The position numbers and the translations under genes were made by a program. A stretch of 64,000 bases of DNA from Solirubrobacteraceae bacterium. GTDB lineage: Bacteria; Actinomycetota; Thermoleophilia; Solirubrobacterales; Solirubrobacteraceae. Location of the stretch: contig JANJTP010000032.1 of the NCBI GenBank assembly GCA_024711025.1, forward strand, positions 22,231 to 86,230, in the 5' to 3' direction. The notes under the pieces were generated by a model. The model was not told the DNA's origin. It made no database searches and worked only from the letters and a program-made list of their open reading frames with translations. Positions 17,752 to 26,850 of the stretch are shown piece by piece. The number at the start of each line of letters is the position of its first letter. Position 1 is the stretch's first letter.

Positions 17752-18716
17752 TAGGTGTCGACCGGCGTGCCGACGCGCACCCAGTCGTAGACCGAGACCG
17801 CCTCGGCCGGCGGGATCCGCAGGCAGCCGTGGCTCGCGGGGTAGACCGGCACGTCGGCGTAGCCGTGGATCGCGTAGCCGCGGATGAAGTAGCTCGAGTA
17901 GATCATCCCGAGGCTGTTCGTCCCCGGCGTCTTCATGTAGACGCGGAAGCTGCCGACGATCGTCGGCGTGCTGGGCTTGCCCGAGCTCATCGGGTAGATC
18001 CGCACGGCACGGCCGCGTTCGATCAGCGCGATCACCTGGTGGGTCAGATCGGCCTCGACATGGCGCCCGTGGCTCGGATGGCGGACCTTGAAGCGCCCCC
18101 AGCCCCTGGCGAGCCGGCGAAAGACCTCCTCGCTGGCGTACGAGGTGCGCGACATGTTCGTGAGCTTGCGGAACGCCACCACCGCCCGCGCGGTGCGCGC
18201 GTCGTAGACGCCGCGCCGGCCGACGACATAGCCGAGCGGCGCGAGCCGACTCTGCAGGAGCCGCACGACGGGGCCGCGAGCGCCGGGCCCCGCGCGCAGC
18301 GCGAGCACCGTCGCGTGGGTCGTGTTAGAGACCCCGGACCCGAGCTCCGACGTCGCGCGGTGACTGGCCCGCACGGTGATCCGACCGGGCGCGCCGGCAA
18401 CCATGCTCACGCTGAACGAGCCGCTGCCGTCGCCGGCGTCGACGATCGCGACCTCCTTCAGCGCGATCCGCCGGCCGCCCCGCCAGAACCTCACGATCGC
18501 CCGCTGGCCGGCCACGAACGGCCTCACGGTTCCCCGGACGCCCCACTCGCGCCCGGCGATCACCCGGCCGCCGTCCAGTCCGGTGAGCTTGACCTGCAGC
18601 GCCGGAGCGGGAGCGGTCGACGGTGGGTCCGGCGAGCCGGCCTGGGCGCTCGCGCCGGCGGGCGGGGCGAGCATCGCCACGGCAACGGCGATGACGGGTG
18701 CGAGGGAGCGTCGCAT
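17742..18716 (-). CDS. Exported L,D-transpeptidase (YkuD) with peptidoglycan-binding domain
   Basis: The 324-residue protein has a signal peptide (cleavage after about residue 25), an Ig-like N-terminal region, a PG_binding_1 domain at about 145-195 (GPVVRLLQSRLAPLGY) and a C-terminal YkuD domain. The catalytic motif HGYADVPVYPASHGCLRIP contains the His and the nucleophilic Cys of SHGCLR. It forms 3-3 cross-links or attaches proteins to peptidoglycan in the wall. TAGGAT lies 10 nt upstream of ATG. Confidence 0.92.
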   Translation of the reverse strand: MRRSLAPVIAVAVAMLAPPAGASAQAGSPDPPSTAPAPALQVKLTGLDGGRVIAGREWGVRGTVRPFVAGQRAIVRFWRGGRRIALKEVAIVDAGDGSGSFSVSMVAGAPGRITVRASHRATSELGSGVSNTTHATVLALRAGPGARGPVVRLLQSRLAPLGYVVGRRGVYDARTARAVVAFRKLTNMSRTSYASEEVFRRLARGWGRFKVRHPSHGRHVEADLTHQVIALIERGRAVRIYPMSSGKPSTPTIVGSFRVYMKTPGTNSLGMIYSSYFIRGYAIHGYADVPVYPASHGCLRIPPAEAVSVYDWVRVGTPVDTYYR

Positions 18717-18729
18717 CGGGCGGCGGATC

Positions 18730-19641
18730 CTAGTGGGCCGCGTGTGCGCCCCGCGCGGCGGCGCGGCGGCGGTCGCCGAGCGTCGCGACGAGCCGGAAGA
18801 CCAGTGCGATCAGGGCGAGCGAGAGGAGCAGCGTCGGGGCGATCTCCCAGCCCCAGTGCTGCGAGCTGCCGAACGCGACCGAGTTGTTGACGGCGTGCGC
18901 GGCGACGGCGGGATAGAGGGACCGGGTCCGCACGTAGAGCAGGCAGAGGGCGAAGCCGAAGAAGGCGAGCGGCAGCAGGAACGCGGGGTCGGAGCCGCCG
19001 GCGTGGATCCCGCCGAAGACGATTCCGGTGATCGCCGCCGCCGGCCACAGCCCGCGCCATGAGCGCAGCGCGGTGAAGAAGTAGCCGCGGAAGAAGAGCT
19101 CCTCGGCGATCGGCGCGACGACGCAGACGAGCACGCCGACCGCGACGAGCGCCACCGTGCTCTCGTCGGCTCCCAGCTCCTTGGGCAGGCCGTCCTGCGC
19201 GTCGCGCGCGCCGATCAGCGCGACCCAGGCCGCGGTGAACGCGACGAACGAGCCCCAGGCCAGGGCCGTCCAGCCCGCGGCCGGCCAGAAGCGGGTCGCT
19301 CGCAGGCCGAAGTCCGCTCGCCGCGGCGTCCCCGCGATTCGCGCCATCAGCACGGCGGCGCCGATCAGACACAGGTCCTGGACGAACGTCGCGAGGATGT
19401 TGACCGCGGGCGGCGGCTTGTCGATCGGCGCGCCGAGCGCCGCGCCGGCGATGCTCAGGACCAGCGCCCCGACGATCGCCGCCGCGAACCCGGCGACGAG
19501 CGCGACCCATGCCGTCCAGGCACGCCAGCCGGGATCGGTCGGCGACGGCTCGGCGCCGTCCGGCAGCTCCGGGCGCTCTGGAGGCGGCGGGTGCTCCGCC
19601 GGGACCGGCGGCACCGTGGGACCGGGTGGCGCGGTCGACAT
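18730..19641 (-). CDS. CPBP-family intramembrane metalloprotease
   Basis: After a Pro/Glu-rich N-terminal tail of about 40 residues, the 303-residue protein has six to eight membrane spans. The CPBP motifs are present: EELFFRG (catalytic Glu-Glu and Arg), GGIHA and HAVNN, the last two providing metal-binding His. These proteases act within the membrane, and in bacteria they are linked to bacteriocin immunity or protein processing; the substrate here is unknown. TAACGT lies 9 nt before ATG, suggesting a leaderless message. Confidence 0.88.
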   Translation of the reverse strand: MSTAPPGPTVPPVPAEHPPPPERPELPDGAEPSPTDPGWRAWTAWVALVAGFAAAIVGALVLSIAGAALGAPIDKPPPAVNILATFVQDLCLIGAAVLMARIAGTPRRADFGLRATRFWPAAGWTALAWGSFVAFTAAWVALIGARDAQDGLPKELGADESTVALVAVGVLVCVVAPIAEELFFRGYFFTALRSWRGLWPAAAITGIVFGGIHAGGSDPAFLLPLAFFGFALCLLYVRTRSLYPAVAAHAVNNSVAFGSSQHWGWEIAPTLLLSLALIALVFRLVATLGDRRRAAARGAHAAH

Positions 19642-19653
19642 CGGCGCCTGACG

Positions 19654-20325
19654 TTACCCCAGCAGCCCGTCGAGCGAGCGCACCGCGCGGACGCCCGGCG
19701 GCGCCGTCAGCGAGCCGTCGCGGTCGACGAGGACGGCCGCGATCCCCGCTGCCCGGGCGCCCCGCGCGTCGGCACGCACGTCGTCGCCGACGTGGAGCGC
19801 CTGCGCGGCGCCGACGCCGGCCAGCTCCAGGGCGCGAGCGAAGATCCGCTTGTCGGGCTTGGCGAAGCCGAGCTCGGCCGATGTCAGCACCGCGTCGACG
19901 AGCGGCGCGAGGCCGGTCTCGGCGAGCACACCGTGGAGCGACACGTCCCAATTGCTGACGACGACGAGTCGCGCTCCGCCGGCGCGCAGCCGTGCGAGCA
20001 CTCCCGGCACCTCGGGGTAGGGCCGAAAGCGGATCGCCGCGAGCATCGCGGCGCGCACCTCCCGCACGGGCAGCGAGCGCGCCGGCTCGGGAAGCGCCGT
20101 CCGCAGGACCTCGGCGCAGCGGTCGCGCAGACCCTCCAATCCCCGCGGATCGGCGGCCTCGTCGTGATGGGCGCGGTAGTAGGCCATCTCCACGAGCAGC
20201 GCTTCGCGGGCGGCTCCGGAGCCGATCGGCGTGCCGCGCCTGTCCAGCTCCAGCGCGAGGCGCGCAAGCGGCTCGTCGAGCGCGACCAGCGTGCCGAGCG
20301 CGTCCAGCAGGACCGCGCGCGGCAC
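19654..20325 (-). CDS. HAD-superfamily hydrolase
   Basis: From the GTG at 20325 the protein has 223 residues and begins just before motif I, AVLLDALGTLV, where the first Asp is the nucleophile and the second acidic position is replaced, as in haloacid-dehalogenase-like members. Motif II is VVVSNWDVS, motif III the Lys of GFAKPDKRIF and motif IV HVGDDVRAD. It should be a phosphatase or dehalogenase-type enzyme with unknown substrate. An in-frame ATG at 20385 would add 20 residues and overlap the divergent mscS start, so the start is uncertain. Confidence 0.82.
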   Translation of the reverse strand: MPRAVLLDALGTLVALDEPLARLALELDRRGTPIGSGAAREALLVEMAYYRAHHDEAADPRGLEGLRDRCAEVLRTALPEPARSLPVREVRAAMLAAIRFRPYPEVPGVLARLRAGGARLVVVSNWDVSLHGVLAETGLAPLVDAVLTSAELGFAKPDKRIFARALELAGVGAAQALHVGDDVRADARGARAAGIAAVLVDRDGSLTAPPGVRAVRSLDGLLG

Positions 20326-20383
20326 GCCGACACCGGCCGGCGCGAGGCCCAGCTGACCGCCCACACGGCTACCGTCCGCGCCC

Positions 20384-21178
20384 ATGGGCCTCATCCTGAC
20401 CCATGGCGCCGCGTCGTGGCAGACGCTGGCGGCGGCCGGCGCGACGGTGCTCGGCACGCTGATCGTCGCCTGGCTGGCGGCGCACCTGATGTCGGTGACC
20501 GAGCGGCGCCTCGCCGCTCGGCCCGGCGCCCGGGCGCTCGACGCGGCCGACGCGACGCGCCTTCGCTTCGTGCGCCGGCTCGTCCTCGCCGTCATCGTCG
20601 CGGTCGGCCTCTTCCTGGCGCTGCTCCAGTTCGATGCCTTCGGCAGGCTCGCGGGCGCCGCGCTGGCCTCCAGCGCCGTCCTCAGCGCGATCATCGGCTT
20701 CGCCGCGCGCGAGTCGCTGTCGAACATGATCTCCGGGGTCACGCTGGCCGTGACCCAGCCGGTGCGCGTCGGCGATCACGTCGAGATCGCCGACATCGCG
20801 GGCACCGTCGAGGACGTCACGCTGACCTACACCTGGCTGCGCACCGCGGACCAGGGCCGCGTGATCGTGCCCAACCAGATCCTGACGAGCACCCCGATCC
20901 GCAACGACTCGATCCGTGAGCACCACGTCGCCCCGTCGGTCACCGTCTGGATCGCCCCCGCCGGCGACGAGGCCGCCGCGCTGCGGGCGCTGCTCGAGGT
21001 CGAGGGGGCGACGCAGGCAAGCGTCGACGAGGTATCGCCGGAGGGCGTGCGGCTGCGCGTCGCCGGGCCGCCCGAGGCGGCGGCGCGCCGCGCCGTGACC
21101 GAGGCGCGCCTGCGTGCCGGCGCGCTTCGCGCGATCCGCGAGGCCGGCATCCCGCGCCCGGGCGAGCAGGCGCGCTGA
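20384..21178 (+). CDS. Small mechanosensitive channel, MscS family
   Basis: The 264-residue protein has an N-terminal span (about 14-35), a second (about 62-84), and the pore-lining TM3 with small residues, GAALASSAVLSAIIGFA, followed by the conserved break NMISGVTLAVTQPVRVGDHVEI that opens the beta domain. It releases solutes under hypo-osmotic stress. TACCGT lies 8 nt upstream of the ATG. Other osmotic-stress genes (trehalose synthesis) are about 10 kb away. Confidence 0.9.
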   Translation: MGLILTHGAASWQTLAAAGATVLGTLIVAWLAAHLMSVTERRLAARPGARALDAADATRLRFVRRLVLAVIVAVGLFLALLQFDAFGRLAGAALASSAVLSAIIGFAARESLSNMISGVTLAVTQPVRVGDHVEIADIAGTVEDVTLTYTWLRTADQGRVIVPNQILTSTPIRNDSIREHHVAPSVTVWIAPAGDEAAALRALLEVEGATQASVDEVSPEGVRLRVAGPPEAAARRAVTEARLRAGALRAIREAGIPRPGEQAR

Positions 21179-21301
21179 GTCGGAGGCGCCGCTCGCGAGC
21201 CGCGCAGGTCGGCGTGGCCGCGATGGGCCACGGCTAGAATCCAGCGCTCCCCCGGCAGCCGCGCAGCAGGACCGAAGTCGCCGACCCGGAACACCGACGA
21301 G

Positions 21302-23476
21302 ATGTCGCGTCGCGCTCGACAGAACCGCCGCCACCGCTCGAAGGGCGGTCCTGCCCGCGTGGCGATCGCGCTGCTCGGCGCGCTGGCCGCCGTCGGCATC
21401 GCGGCGGCCGTCGCCGGCGCCGCGTACGTCGCCAGCATCGCCTCCTCCGCGCCCGACATCGCCGAGCTGAAGCCGGTCGCGAAGGGCGCCGTGTCGGTGG
21501 TCTACGCCTCCGACGGACGGACGCGCCTGGGCTTCATCCAGGGCGACGTGCTGCGCACTCCGATTCCCGGCTCGCAGATACCGCGGGTCATGGGCGAGGC
21601 GACGGTCGCGATCGAGGACCGGCGCTTCTACAAGCACTCCGGCGTCGACTACGAGGGCGTCGTGCGCGCCGCCTTCAAGAACCTGTCGAGCGGCGAGACG
21701 GTGCAGGGCGGCTCGACGCTGACGATGCAGCTCGTGCGCAACCTCTACGGCGGCAGCAGCGAGCGCACGCTGCAGCGCAAGATCCGCGAGGCGAAGCTCG
21801 CCTCCGAGCTCGAGAAGGCGCATCCCGGACCCGAGGGGAAGCGCTGGATCCTCACGCAGTACATCAACAACGTCCCGTACGGCACGGTCCTCGGGCAGAC
21901 CGCCTACGGCGTCGAGGCGGCGGCGCGCATCTTCTTCAGCAAGAGCGCGAAGGACCTCCGGCTGCCCGAGGCCGCGCTGCTCGCCGGCCTGCCCCAGGCG
22001 CCGACGAGCTACAACCCGTTCGACCACCCCGACCGCGCGATCGCACGGCGCAACGATGTGCTGCGCCAGATGGCGAGCGAGCGCTACATCACCAAGGCGC
22101 AGTACCTCGAGGCGCGCCGAGCGCCGCTCGGGGTCAAGCGCGGCACCTACTACCGCAAGCGCCGCGAGAGCTACTTCTTCGACTACGTCAAGCAGCAGCT
22201 CATCGACAAGTACGGGCCCGAGCGCGTGCGCGACGGCGGCCTGAAGGTCTACACGACGATCAGCCTGCGCCTGCAGCGCAAGGCCCGCGAGGCGATCGCC
22301 GGACGGCTGCCGAACCCCGACGACCCGTCGGCGGCGCTCGTCAGCATGGAGCCGAGCACCGGCTACATCCGTGCGATGGCCTCCTCGGGCGACTACTCCG
22401 CGTCGAAGTTCAACCTCGCCGCGCAGGGCAAGCGCCAGCCGGGCTCGACGTTCAAGGTCATGGTGCTGATGGCCGCGCTGCGCCGCGGCGTGGACATCCG
22501 CAAGACGTCGTACGTCTCCAAGCCGCTCGACTTCTTCGACCAGGACACGGGCACGCAGATCAAGGTCAACACCGACAGCCACAGCTACCGCGGCTCGACG
22601 TCGATCTTCGAGGGCCTCGTGGCCTCCGACAACACGGTCTTCCAGCAGCTGGACCTCGACGTCGGCCCGGAGGCCGTGCGCCAGACCGCCTACGACATGG
22701 GCATAACGAGCAAGCTCGACGCCTACCCCGCCGAGGGGCTCGGCGGCCTGACGCACGGCGTCTCGCCGCTGGAGATGACGCGTGCCTACGTGACCGTCAA
22801 CAACGGCGGCTGGCGCGTCCGACCGGTCTCGGTGACGAAGGTCGTCTTCCCCGACGGACGGATCGACCGCTCGCTCGGCAAGACGCACCGCAAGAAGGTG
22901 TTCACCGACGGGCAGACCCACGAGGCGATCCTGGCGATGGAGGCCAACGCGCAGCGCGGCACCGGCACCGCGGCGCAGATCGGCTGTCCGGTCGCCGGCA
23001 AGACGGGAACGACCAACGACTTCACCGACGCCTGGTTCGACGGCTTCACGACCGCGCTGAACACGGCGGTCTGGGTCGGCTACCCCCAGCTCAACCGCTC
23101 GATGAGCGCGGTGCCGGGCTACGGGGCGATGTTCGGCGGCACCGCCCCGGCCCTGATCTGGCACGACTTCATGCAGGTCGCGATGGAGGGGCGGGCCTGC
23201 GATCCGTTCCCGCAGCCCAAGGAGCCGTTCGTCTCCGAGCCCTTCCTCGGCAAGTACGCGACGCAGGGCGCGCCCGGCGCCGAGGTCGACGAGCAGGGCA
23301 ACCCGATCGGCGAGCCGAAGGACAAGGAGAAGAAGAAGAAGAAGGACAAGGCCGGTGGCAAGAAGGACCCGGCGTACCCGCCGAAGCAGTACGAGTCCCC
23401 GCCGCAGGACCCCCCGAAGGTCGACCCCGGCGACGGCTCGCAGGGCGGCCTGGAGGCAGGCGGCCAGGCCGGCTGA
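21302..23476 (+). CDS. Bifunctional class A penicillin-binding protein
   Basis: The 724-residue protein has a basic cytoplasmic tail, a membrane anchor (about 20-45), a GT51 glycosyltransferase domain with catalytic Glu in AIEDRRFYKHSGVD and GGSTLTMQLVRN, and a transpeptidase domain with PGSTFK (catalytic Ser), SDN and KTGTT motifs. It polymerises and cross-links peptidoglycan outside the membrane. The C-terminus is a Lys/Glu-rich then Pro/Gly-rich low-complexity tail of about 60 residues. A TAGAAT at 21235-21240 is a possible -10, leaving a leader of about 55 nt. Confidence 0.94.
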   Translation: MSRRARQNRRHRSKGGPARVAIALLGALAAVGIAAAVAGAAYVASIASSAPDIAELKPVAKGAVSVVYASDGRTRLGFIQGDVLRTPIPGSQIPRVMGEATVAIEDRRFYKHSGVDYEGVVRAAFKNLSSGETVQGGSTLTMQLVRNLYGGSSERTLQRKIREAKLASELEKAHPGPEGKRWILTQYINNVPYGTVLGQTAYGVEAAARIFFSKSAKDLRLPEAALLAGLPQAPTSYNPFDHPDRAIARRNDVLRQMASERYITKAQYLEARRAPLGVKRGTYYRKRRESYFFDYVKQQLIDKYGPERVRDGGLKVYTTISLRLQRKAREAIAGRLPNPDDPSAALVSMEPSTGYIRAMASSGDYSASKFNLAAQGKRQPGSTFKVMVLMAALRRGVDIRKTSYVSKPLDFFDQDTGTQIKVNTDSHSYRGSTSIFEGLVASDNTVFQQLDLDVGPEAVRQTAYDMGITSKLDAYPAEGLGGLTHGVSPLEMTRAYVTVNNGGWRVRPVSVTKVVFPDGRIDRSLGKTHRKKVFTDGQTHEAILAMEANAQRGTGTAAQIGCPVAGKTGTTNDFTDAWFDGFTTALNTAVWVGYPQLNRSMSAVPGYGAMFGGTAPALIWHDFMQVAMEGRACDPFPQPKEPFVSEPFLGKYATQGAPGAEVDEQGNPIGEPKDKEKKKKKDKAGGKKDPAYPPKQYESPPQDPPKVDPGDGSQGGLEAGGQAG

Positions 23477-23486
23477 CGGCGGCGCA

Positions 23487-23511
23487 CCGGGTGCCCGCGC
23501 GGCGCACCCGG
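23487..23511 (+). terminator. 8-bp GC hairpin after the PBP gene
   Basis: CCGGGTGC (23487-23494) pairs with GCACCCGG (23504-23511) across a 9-nt loop, 10 nt after the PBP stop codon and before the leaderless-type promoter of infA. Confidence 0.6.
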
Positions 23512-23537
23512 CTGCTGCTGCTACCGTCCCGCCGTGA

Positions 23538-23756
23538 ATGGTCAAGGAAGAGAAGGTCGAGTTCGAGGGTGAGGTCGTCGAGGCGCTGCCGAACGCCATG
23601 TTCCGCGTGCAGCTCGACAACGGTCACAACGTCCTCGGCCACGTCGCCGGCAAGATGCGCCGGTACCGCATCCGGATCCTGCCGGGCGATCGGGTGCGCG
23701 TAGAGCTCTCGCCGTACGATCTCGACCGCGCGCGGATCGTCTACCGCCACCGCTGA
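23538..23756 (+). CDS. infA: Translation initiation factor IF-1
   Basis: The 72-residue length is exactly that of IF-1. The S1-like OB fold shows the family's conserved core: [20 protein letters not shown], then [16 protein letters not shown] and [16 protein letters not shown]. It binds the ribosomal A site during initiation. Instead of preceding rpmJ-rpsM, as in the usual ribosomal operon, this gene is followed by thiL. TACCGT lies 10 nt before ATG. Confidence 0.97.
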   Translation: MVKEEKVEFEGEVVEALPNAMFRVQLDNGHNVLGHVAGKMRRYRIRILPGDRVRVELSPYDLDRARIVYRHR

Positions 23757-23772
23757 GGGGAGCGCCGGGCGC

Positions 23773-24720
23773 GTGGGCGAGCTGTCGCTCATCGCCGCCT
23801 TCGAAGCGCTGATGCGGCCGCACTCCGAGCGGATCGTCCGCTGGGTCGGCGATGACGCCGCCGTCGTGCGAGCTCGCCCGTTCGCCGTCACGAGCGTCGA
23901 CGCGCTCGTCGACGGGGTCCACCTGCGCCTCGACCTGCCGGGCGTCTCGCCGGCCGACGCGGGGCACCGCGCCCTCGCGGCAGCGCTGTCGGACCTCGCC
24001 GCGATGGGAGCGGATCCGGGCGAGGCCTACGTCGCGCTCGGCGTGCCGGAGGGCTTCGGCGAGGACGCGGTGCTCCAGCTCGTGGAGGCCATGGAGCTCC
24101 TCGCCCGTCGCACCGGGACCACGATCGCCGGCGGCGACCTCGTCCGTGCCCCGGCGCTGACGCTTGTCGTGACCGTCGTCGGCTGGGCCGACCGGGCCGA
24201 GCAGCTCGTCGGGCGCGACGGCGCGCGGCCCGGCGACGGCATCTACGTCAGCGGCCCGCTGGGCGGCGCGACCGCGGGCCTTGCCATCCTCGAGGGCCGC
24301 GCCACAGGGGCGCCCGAGCTGGTGCGGGCGCACCTACGTCCCGAGCCGCGCCTCGCCCTGGGACGGGCACTCGCCGACGCCGGGGCGCACGCCCTGATCG
24401 ACCTCTCCGACGGGCTGGCAACCGACGCCGGGCACATCGCGCGGCGCAGCGGGGCACGGCTCGAGCTCGATCTCGACGCGGTTCCGCTGGCCGACGGCGT
24501 CGCGGAGGTCGCGCGCCAGCTCGGCCGCGACGGCGCAGAGCTGGCGGCCACCGGCGGCGAGGACTTCGAGCTGTGCGCCTGCATCCCGCCGGCGGCGGCG
24601 GCGCGGGTCGGCGGCCTGACGCTCGTGGGGCGCGTGGTGGAGGGCGAGCCGGAGGCGGCCTTCAGCCGGCGCGGAGGTCCGCCCCGCGTCCTCGCGGGCT
24701 ACGAGCATCGGCTGGGCTGA
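23773..24720 (+). CDS. thiL: Thiamine-monophosphate kinase
   Basis: The 315-residue protein has the ThiL N-terminus with WVGDDAAVV and [13 protein letters not shown], the metal- and ATP-binding acidic residues of the PurM-like fold. The conserved [19 protein letters not shown] block and the C-terminal [15 protein letters not shown] with its substrate-binding GGEDF are also present. It phosphorylates thiamine phosphate to thiamine diphosphate. A GTG start 16 nt after infA suggests co-transcription. Confidence 0.95.
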   Translation: MGELSLIAAFEALMRPHSERIVRWVGDDAAVVRARPFAVTSVDALVDGVHLRLDLPGVSPADAGHRALAAALSDLAAMGADPGEAYVALGVPEGFGEDAVLQLVEAMELLARRTGTTIAGGDLVRAPALTLVVTVVGWADRAEQLVGRDGARPGDGIYVSGPLGGATAGLAILEGRATGAPELVRAHLRPEPRLALGRALADAGAHALIDLSDGLATDAGHIARRSGARLELDLDAVPLADGVAEVARQLGRDGAELAATGGEDFELCACIPPAAAARVGGLTLVGRVVEGEPEAAFSRRGGPPRVLAGYEHRLG

Positions 24721-24883
24721 GGCCGCCGGCGAGCAGCTCGAGCCGCGCCAGCCGGTGCCGGCGGGCGGAGTGGCGCAACAGGGCGTCGGCGATCTCGTGT
24801 GGCTCGGGCCGGTAGGTGCCCTGGGCGATGCGGCTGCGGAGGGTGGCTATCTGGAGCATTCTGGCGGCGGACGTCTGGGTCAT
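24662..24883 (-). CDS. FlgM-like (anti-sigma-28) small protein, possibly a fragment
   Basis: The 73-residue ORF contains [17 protein letters not shown] followed by HEIADALL, which resembles the C-terminal helical core of FlgM (pattern of RV-x-x-I-x-x-I-x-x-G-T-Y then a helix ending ALL). FlgM blocks the flagellar sigma factor FliA. The reading frame stays open for about 40 codons upstream without a usable start, and the 3' end overlaps thiL antisense by 59 nt with a non-FlgM Arg/Ala tail. It may be a degraded FlgM gene. No flagellar gene is in the window. Confidence 0.4.
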   Translation of the reverse strand: MTQTSAARMLQIATLRSRIAQGTYRPEPHEIADALLRHSARRHRLARLELLAGGLSPADARSPRGRGADLRAG

Positions 24884-25036
24884 GTGCTCGGGAGCGGCGC
24901 CGGCGTCCGTGCCGCGCGCCTCGGGAATGTCGCTCCCCTGGTGGCTTTCATCGGCGTCAGGGCCCTCATGTTGAGGGGCTGTGGACGTACGGCCGAGAGC
25001 CGCGGCACGTCACGTCGAGGGAGGTGCGACGGCGGC

Positions 25037-26809
25037 CTAGCGGCGGCCCATCGCGGAGTCGGTGCCGCCGAGCGATCCGGGCCCCGCGTATGTGAGCGGA
25101 CCGCGCACCGTGACCCTCCGGACGCCGTCGCGACCGCCTTCGGGGCGGCGCAGGGCCACGACCAGCGCGGCGCACGCGGCACCGGCCATGGCGCTCCAGC
25201 CGACCAGCTCCCACGGTCCCCCCTGCCCGCCGGCCAATCCGAGAAGCGCCAGCCACGGCACGTCGGCGATCGGAACCGCGAGCTGGTCGGCGAGCGAGGC
25301 AACCAGCATCGCCGGCGGCGCCAGGGTCGCCGTGACGAGCGCCAGGGCGACGGGCCGCGGCAGACGTGGGCCGCCATCGGCGAGCACGAGCCAGAGGCTC
25401 GCGGGCAGCGCCAGGAGCAGCGCCGCGTAGGGGTTGACGAGCCACGCGCCCAGCCCGCCGAGCACGGCGACCAGCGCGGGCGCGAGCGTCGCGCCCGGCG
25501 CCCCGCCGGGCTCCGTCGCGCGCGACCAGCGCGCGAGCAGCGGGCGTACGAGGAGGAAGCCGAGCGCGAGCACGACGAGCACGACGCCCAGCGCCGCCCA
25601 GTCGGCACCCCGCGGCGGCGCGTCGACCGGCAGTGCCGGCGGCGCCGTCGCCGGCAACGCCCCGAAGGCGCCGATCCCGCGCGCGAACAGCCCCGCCAGC
25701 AGGAACGGCGCGCCGAGCGAGGCGACCCAGCCGAGCCAGCGCAGCAGCGGCTCGCCCCGCCGGCGAAGCCGCGCGACGCCGTCGATCACCGTGAGCAGCG
25801 CGGGAAGCAGCAGCGCGAGCGAGAGAACCCGCACCGCCCACTCGGGGAGCGTGCGTCGCGCGACGGTCAGGCGAGACTCCGTGGCCGGCGCGATGCGCGG
25901 CCCCGCCTGGAGCGCGAGCAGCGTCCGCAGCGCGGCGCGGCCGCGCGCCTCGAGCCGCGCGGCGGAGAGCGGCGCATCGCGCGGCGGCGGCGGCTCGCCG
26001 CTGGCGGACAGCCGGACGGTCGGCAGTCCCACGGCGTTGGCGACGCCCTGCGGCCCGACCGTGAACGGCCAGGCGAGCCGCGCGAGCTGGGCGACGCTCG
26101 ACGCCGTCGCCGGCTCGCGCCCGGTCTCCACGCGCAGCGCCAGCTGCGCCGTTCGCGCCAGCCGCAGGGGCGCCGTCCCGCCCGAGTCCGACCAGCCGAC
26201 GACCGGGGGAAGGCCGCTGTCCGGTCCGGCGAGATCGCCGAGCTCGACCACCGCGTCGACCGGGCCTTCGAGCCGGCGCACCAGGTCGCGCATCCCGGCC
26301 TGCCCGCCGGTCCCACCGCTGATCGATGCGAACGTGACGCCGCGCGCCGGCCGCATCGTGCCGACGGTGCGCGCCAGCTCGAGCAGCGCGGCCGTGCCGG
26401 ACAGCCGCGCCGCCGCGCCGTGCCCCGTCGCGTCGCGCGCGGCCACGACGACGAGCTGGGCGCCCGGACTGCTACCGGGCACCGCGGCGCTCACGGTGAC
26501 GAGATCGCGCTCGCCGTCGATCGTGCGGCCGGTGAAACGGTCGCTGCGCACCACGACGCCGGGCAGCGCCTGCCGTAGCTCTCGGGCGACGACGCCGGCG
26601 AGCGCCGTGTCCTGCGAGCCGCCCGGCCGGCGCTCGGGGAAGCTCGTCGAGAGGACGGCCAGCTGGCGCATCGCGCGGGCGCCGTCGAACGTCTCCACGG
26701 CCGGCGTCGAGCGAAGCGGCGCGGGACGCCCCTCCAGCGAGAACGCGACGACGAGCAGCGCCAGCAGCACCGGCAGGAGCGCGGCCCTGTAGATGCGCGG
26801 GTCGAGCAT
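25037..26809 (-). CDS. Polytopic membrane protein with M28-peptidase-like domain lacking zinc ligands
   Basis: The 590-residue protein has an N-terminal signal anchor (about 7-24), an exported domain of about 300 residues, and a C-terminal half with seven or eight membrane spans. The exported part has the M28 topology: QLVVVAARDATGHGA occupies the first zinc-site region and RLSGTAALLELART the second. The expected His-x-Asp and Asp-Asn-x-Ser-Gly residues are replaced. It is therefore probably not an active zinc peptidase. ATG is 9 nt after TACCCT. Its role is unknown; the layout recalls GPI-transamidase-like M28 relatives. Confidence 0.7.
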   Translation of the reverse strand: MLDPRIYRAALLPVLLALLVVAFSLEGRPAPLRSTPAVETFDGARAMRQLAVLSTSFPERRPGGSQDTALAGVVARELRQALPGVVVRSDRFTGRTIDGERDLVTVSAAVPGSSPGAQLVVVAARDATGHGAAARLSGTAALLELARTVGTMRPARGVTFASISGGTGGQAGMRDLVRRLEGPVDAVVELGDLAGPDSGLPPVVGWSDSGGTAPLRLARTAQLALRVETGREPATASSVAQLARLAWPFTVGPQGVANAVGLPTVRLSASGEPPPPRDAPLSAARLEARGRAALRTLLALQAGPRIAPATESRLTVARRTLPEWAVRVLSLALLLPALLTVIDGVARLRRRGEPLLRWLGWVASLGAPFLLAGLFARGIGAFGALPATAPPALPVDAPPRGADWAALGVVLVVLALGFLLVRPLLARWSRATEPGGAPGATLAPALVAVLGGLGAWLVNPYAALLLALPASLWLVLADGGPRLPRPVALALVTATLAPPAMLVASLADQLAVPIADVPWLALLGLAGGQGGPWELVGWSAMAGAACAALVVALRRPEGGRDGVRRVTVRGPLTYAGPGSLGGTDSAMGRR

Positions 26810-26850
26810 CGGCCGGGGAGGGTATTGCGCCCTAACCTGAGCATGAGGCG

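Noticed and set aside
20369..23620. 1083-codon open frame on the minus strand
   Set aside because: It is the antisense shadow of mscS and the PBP gene. Its length comes from high GC at codon positions, and no domain is visible.
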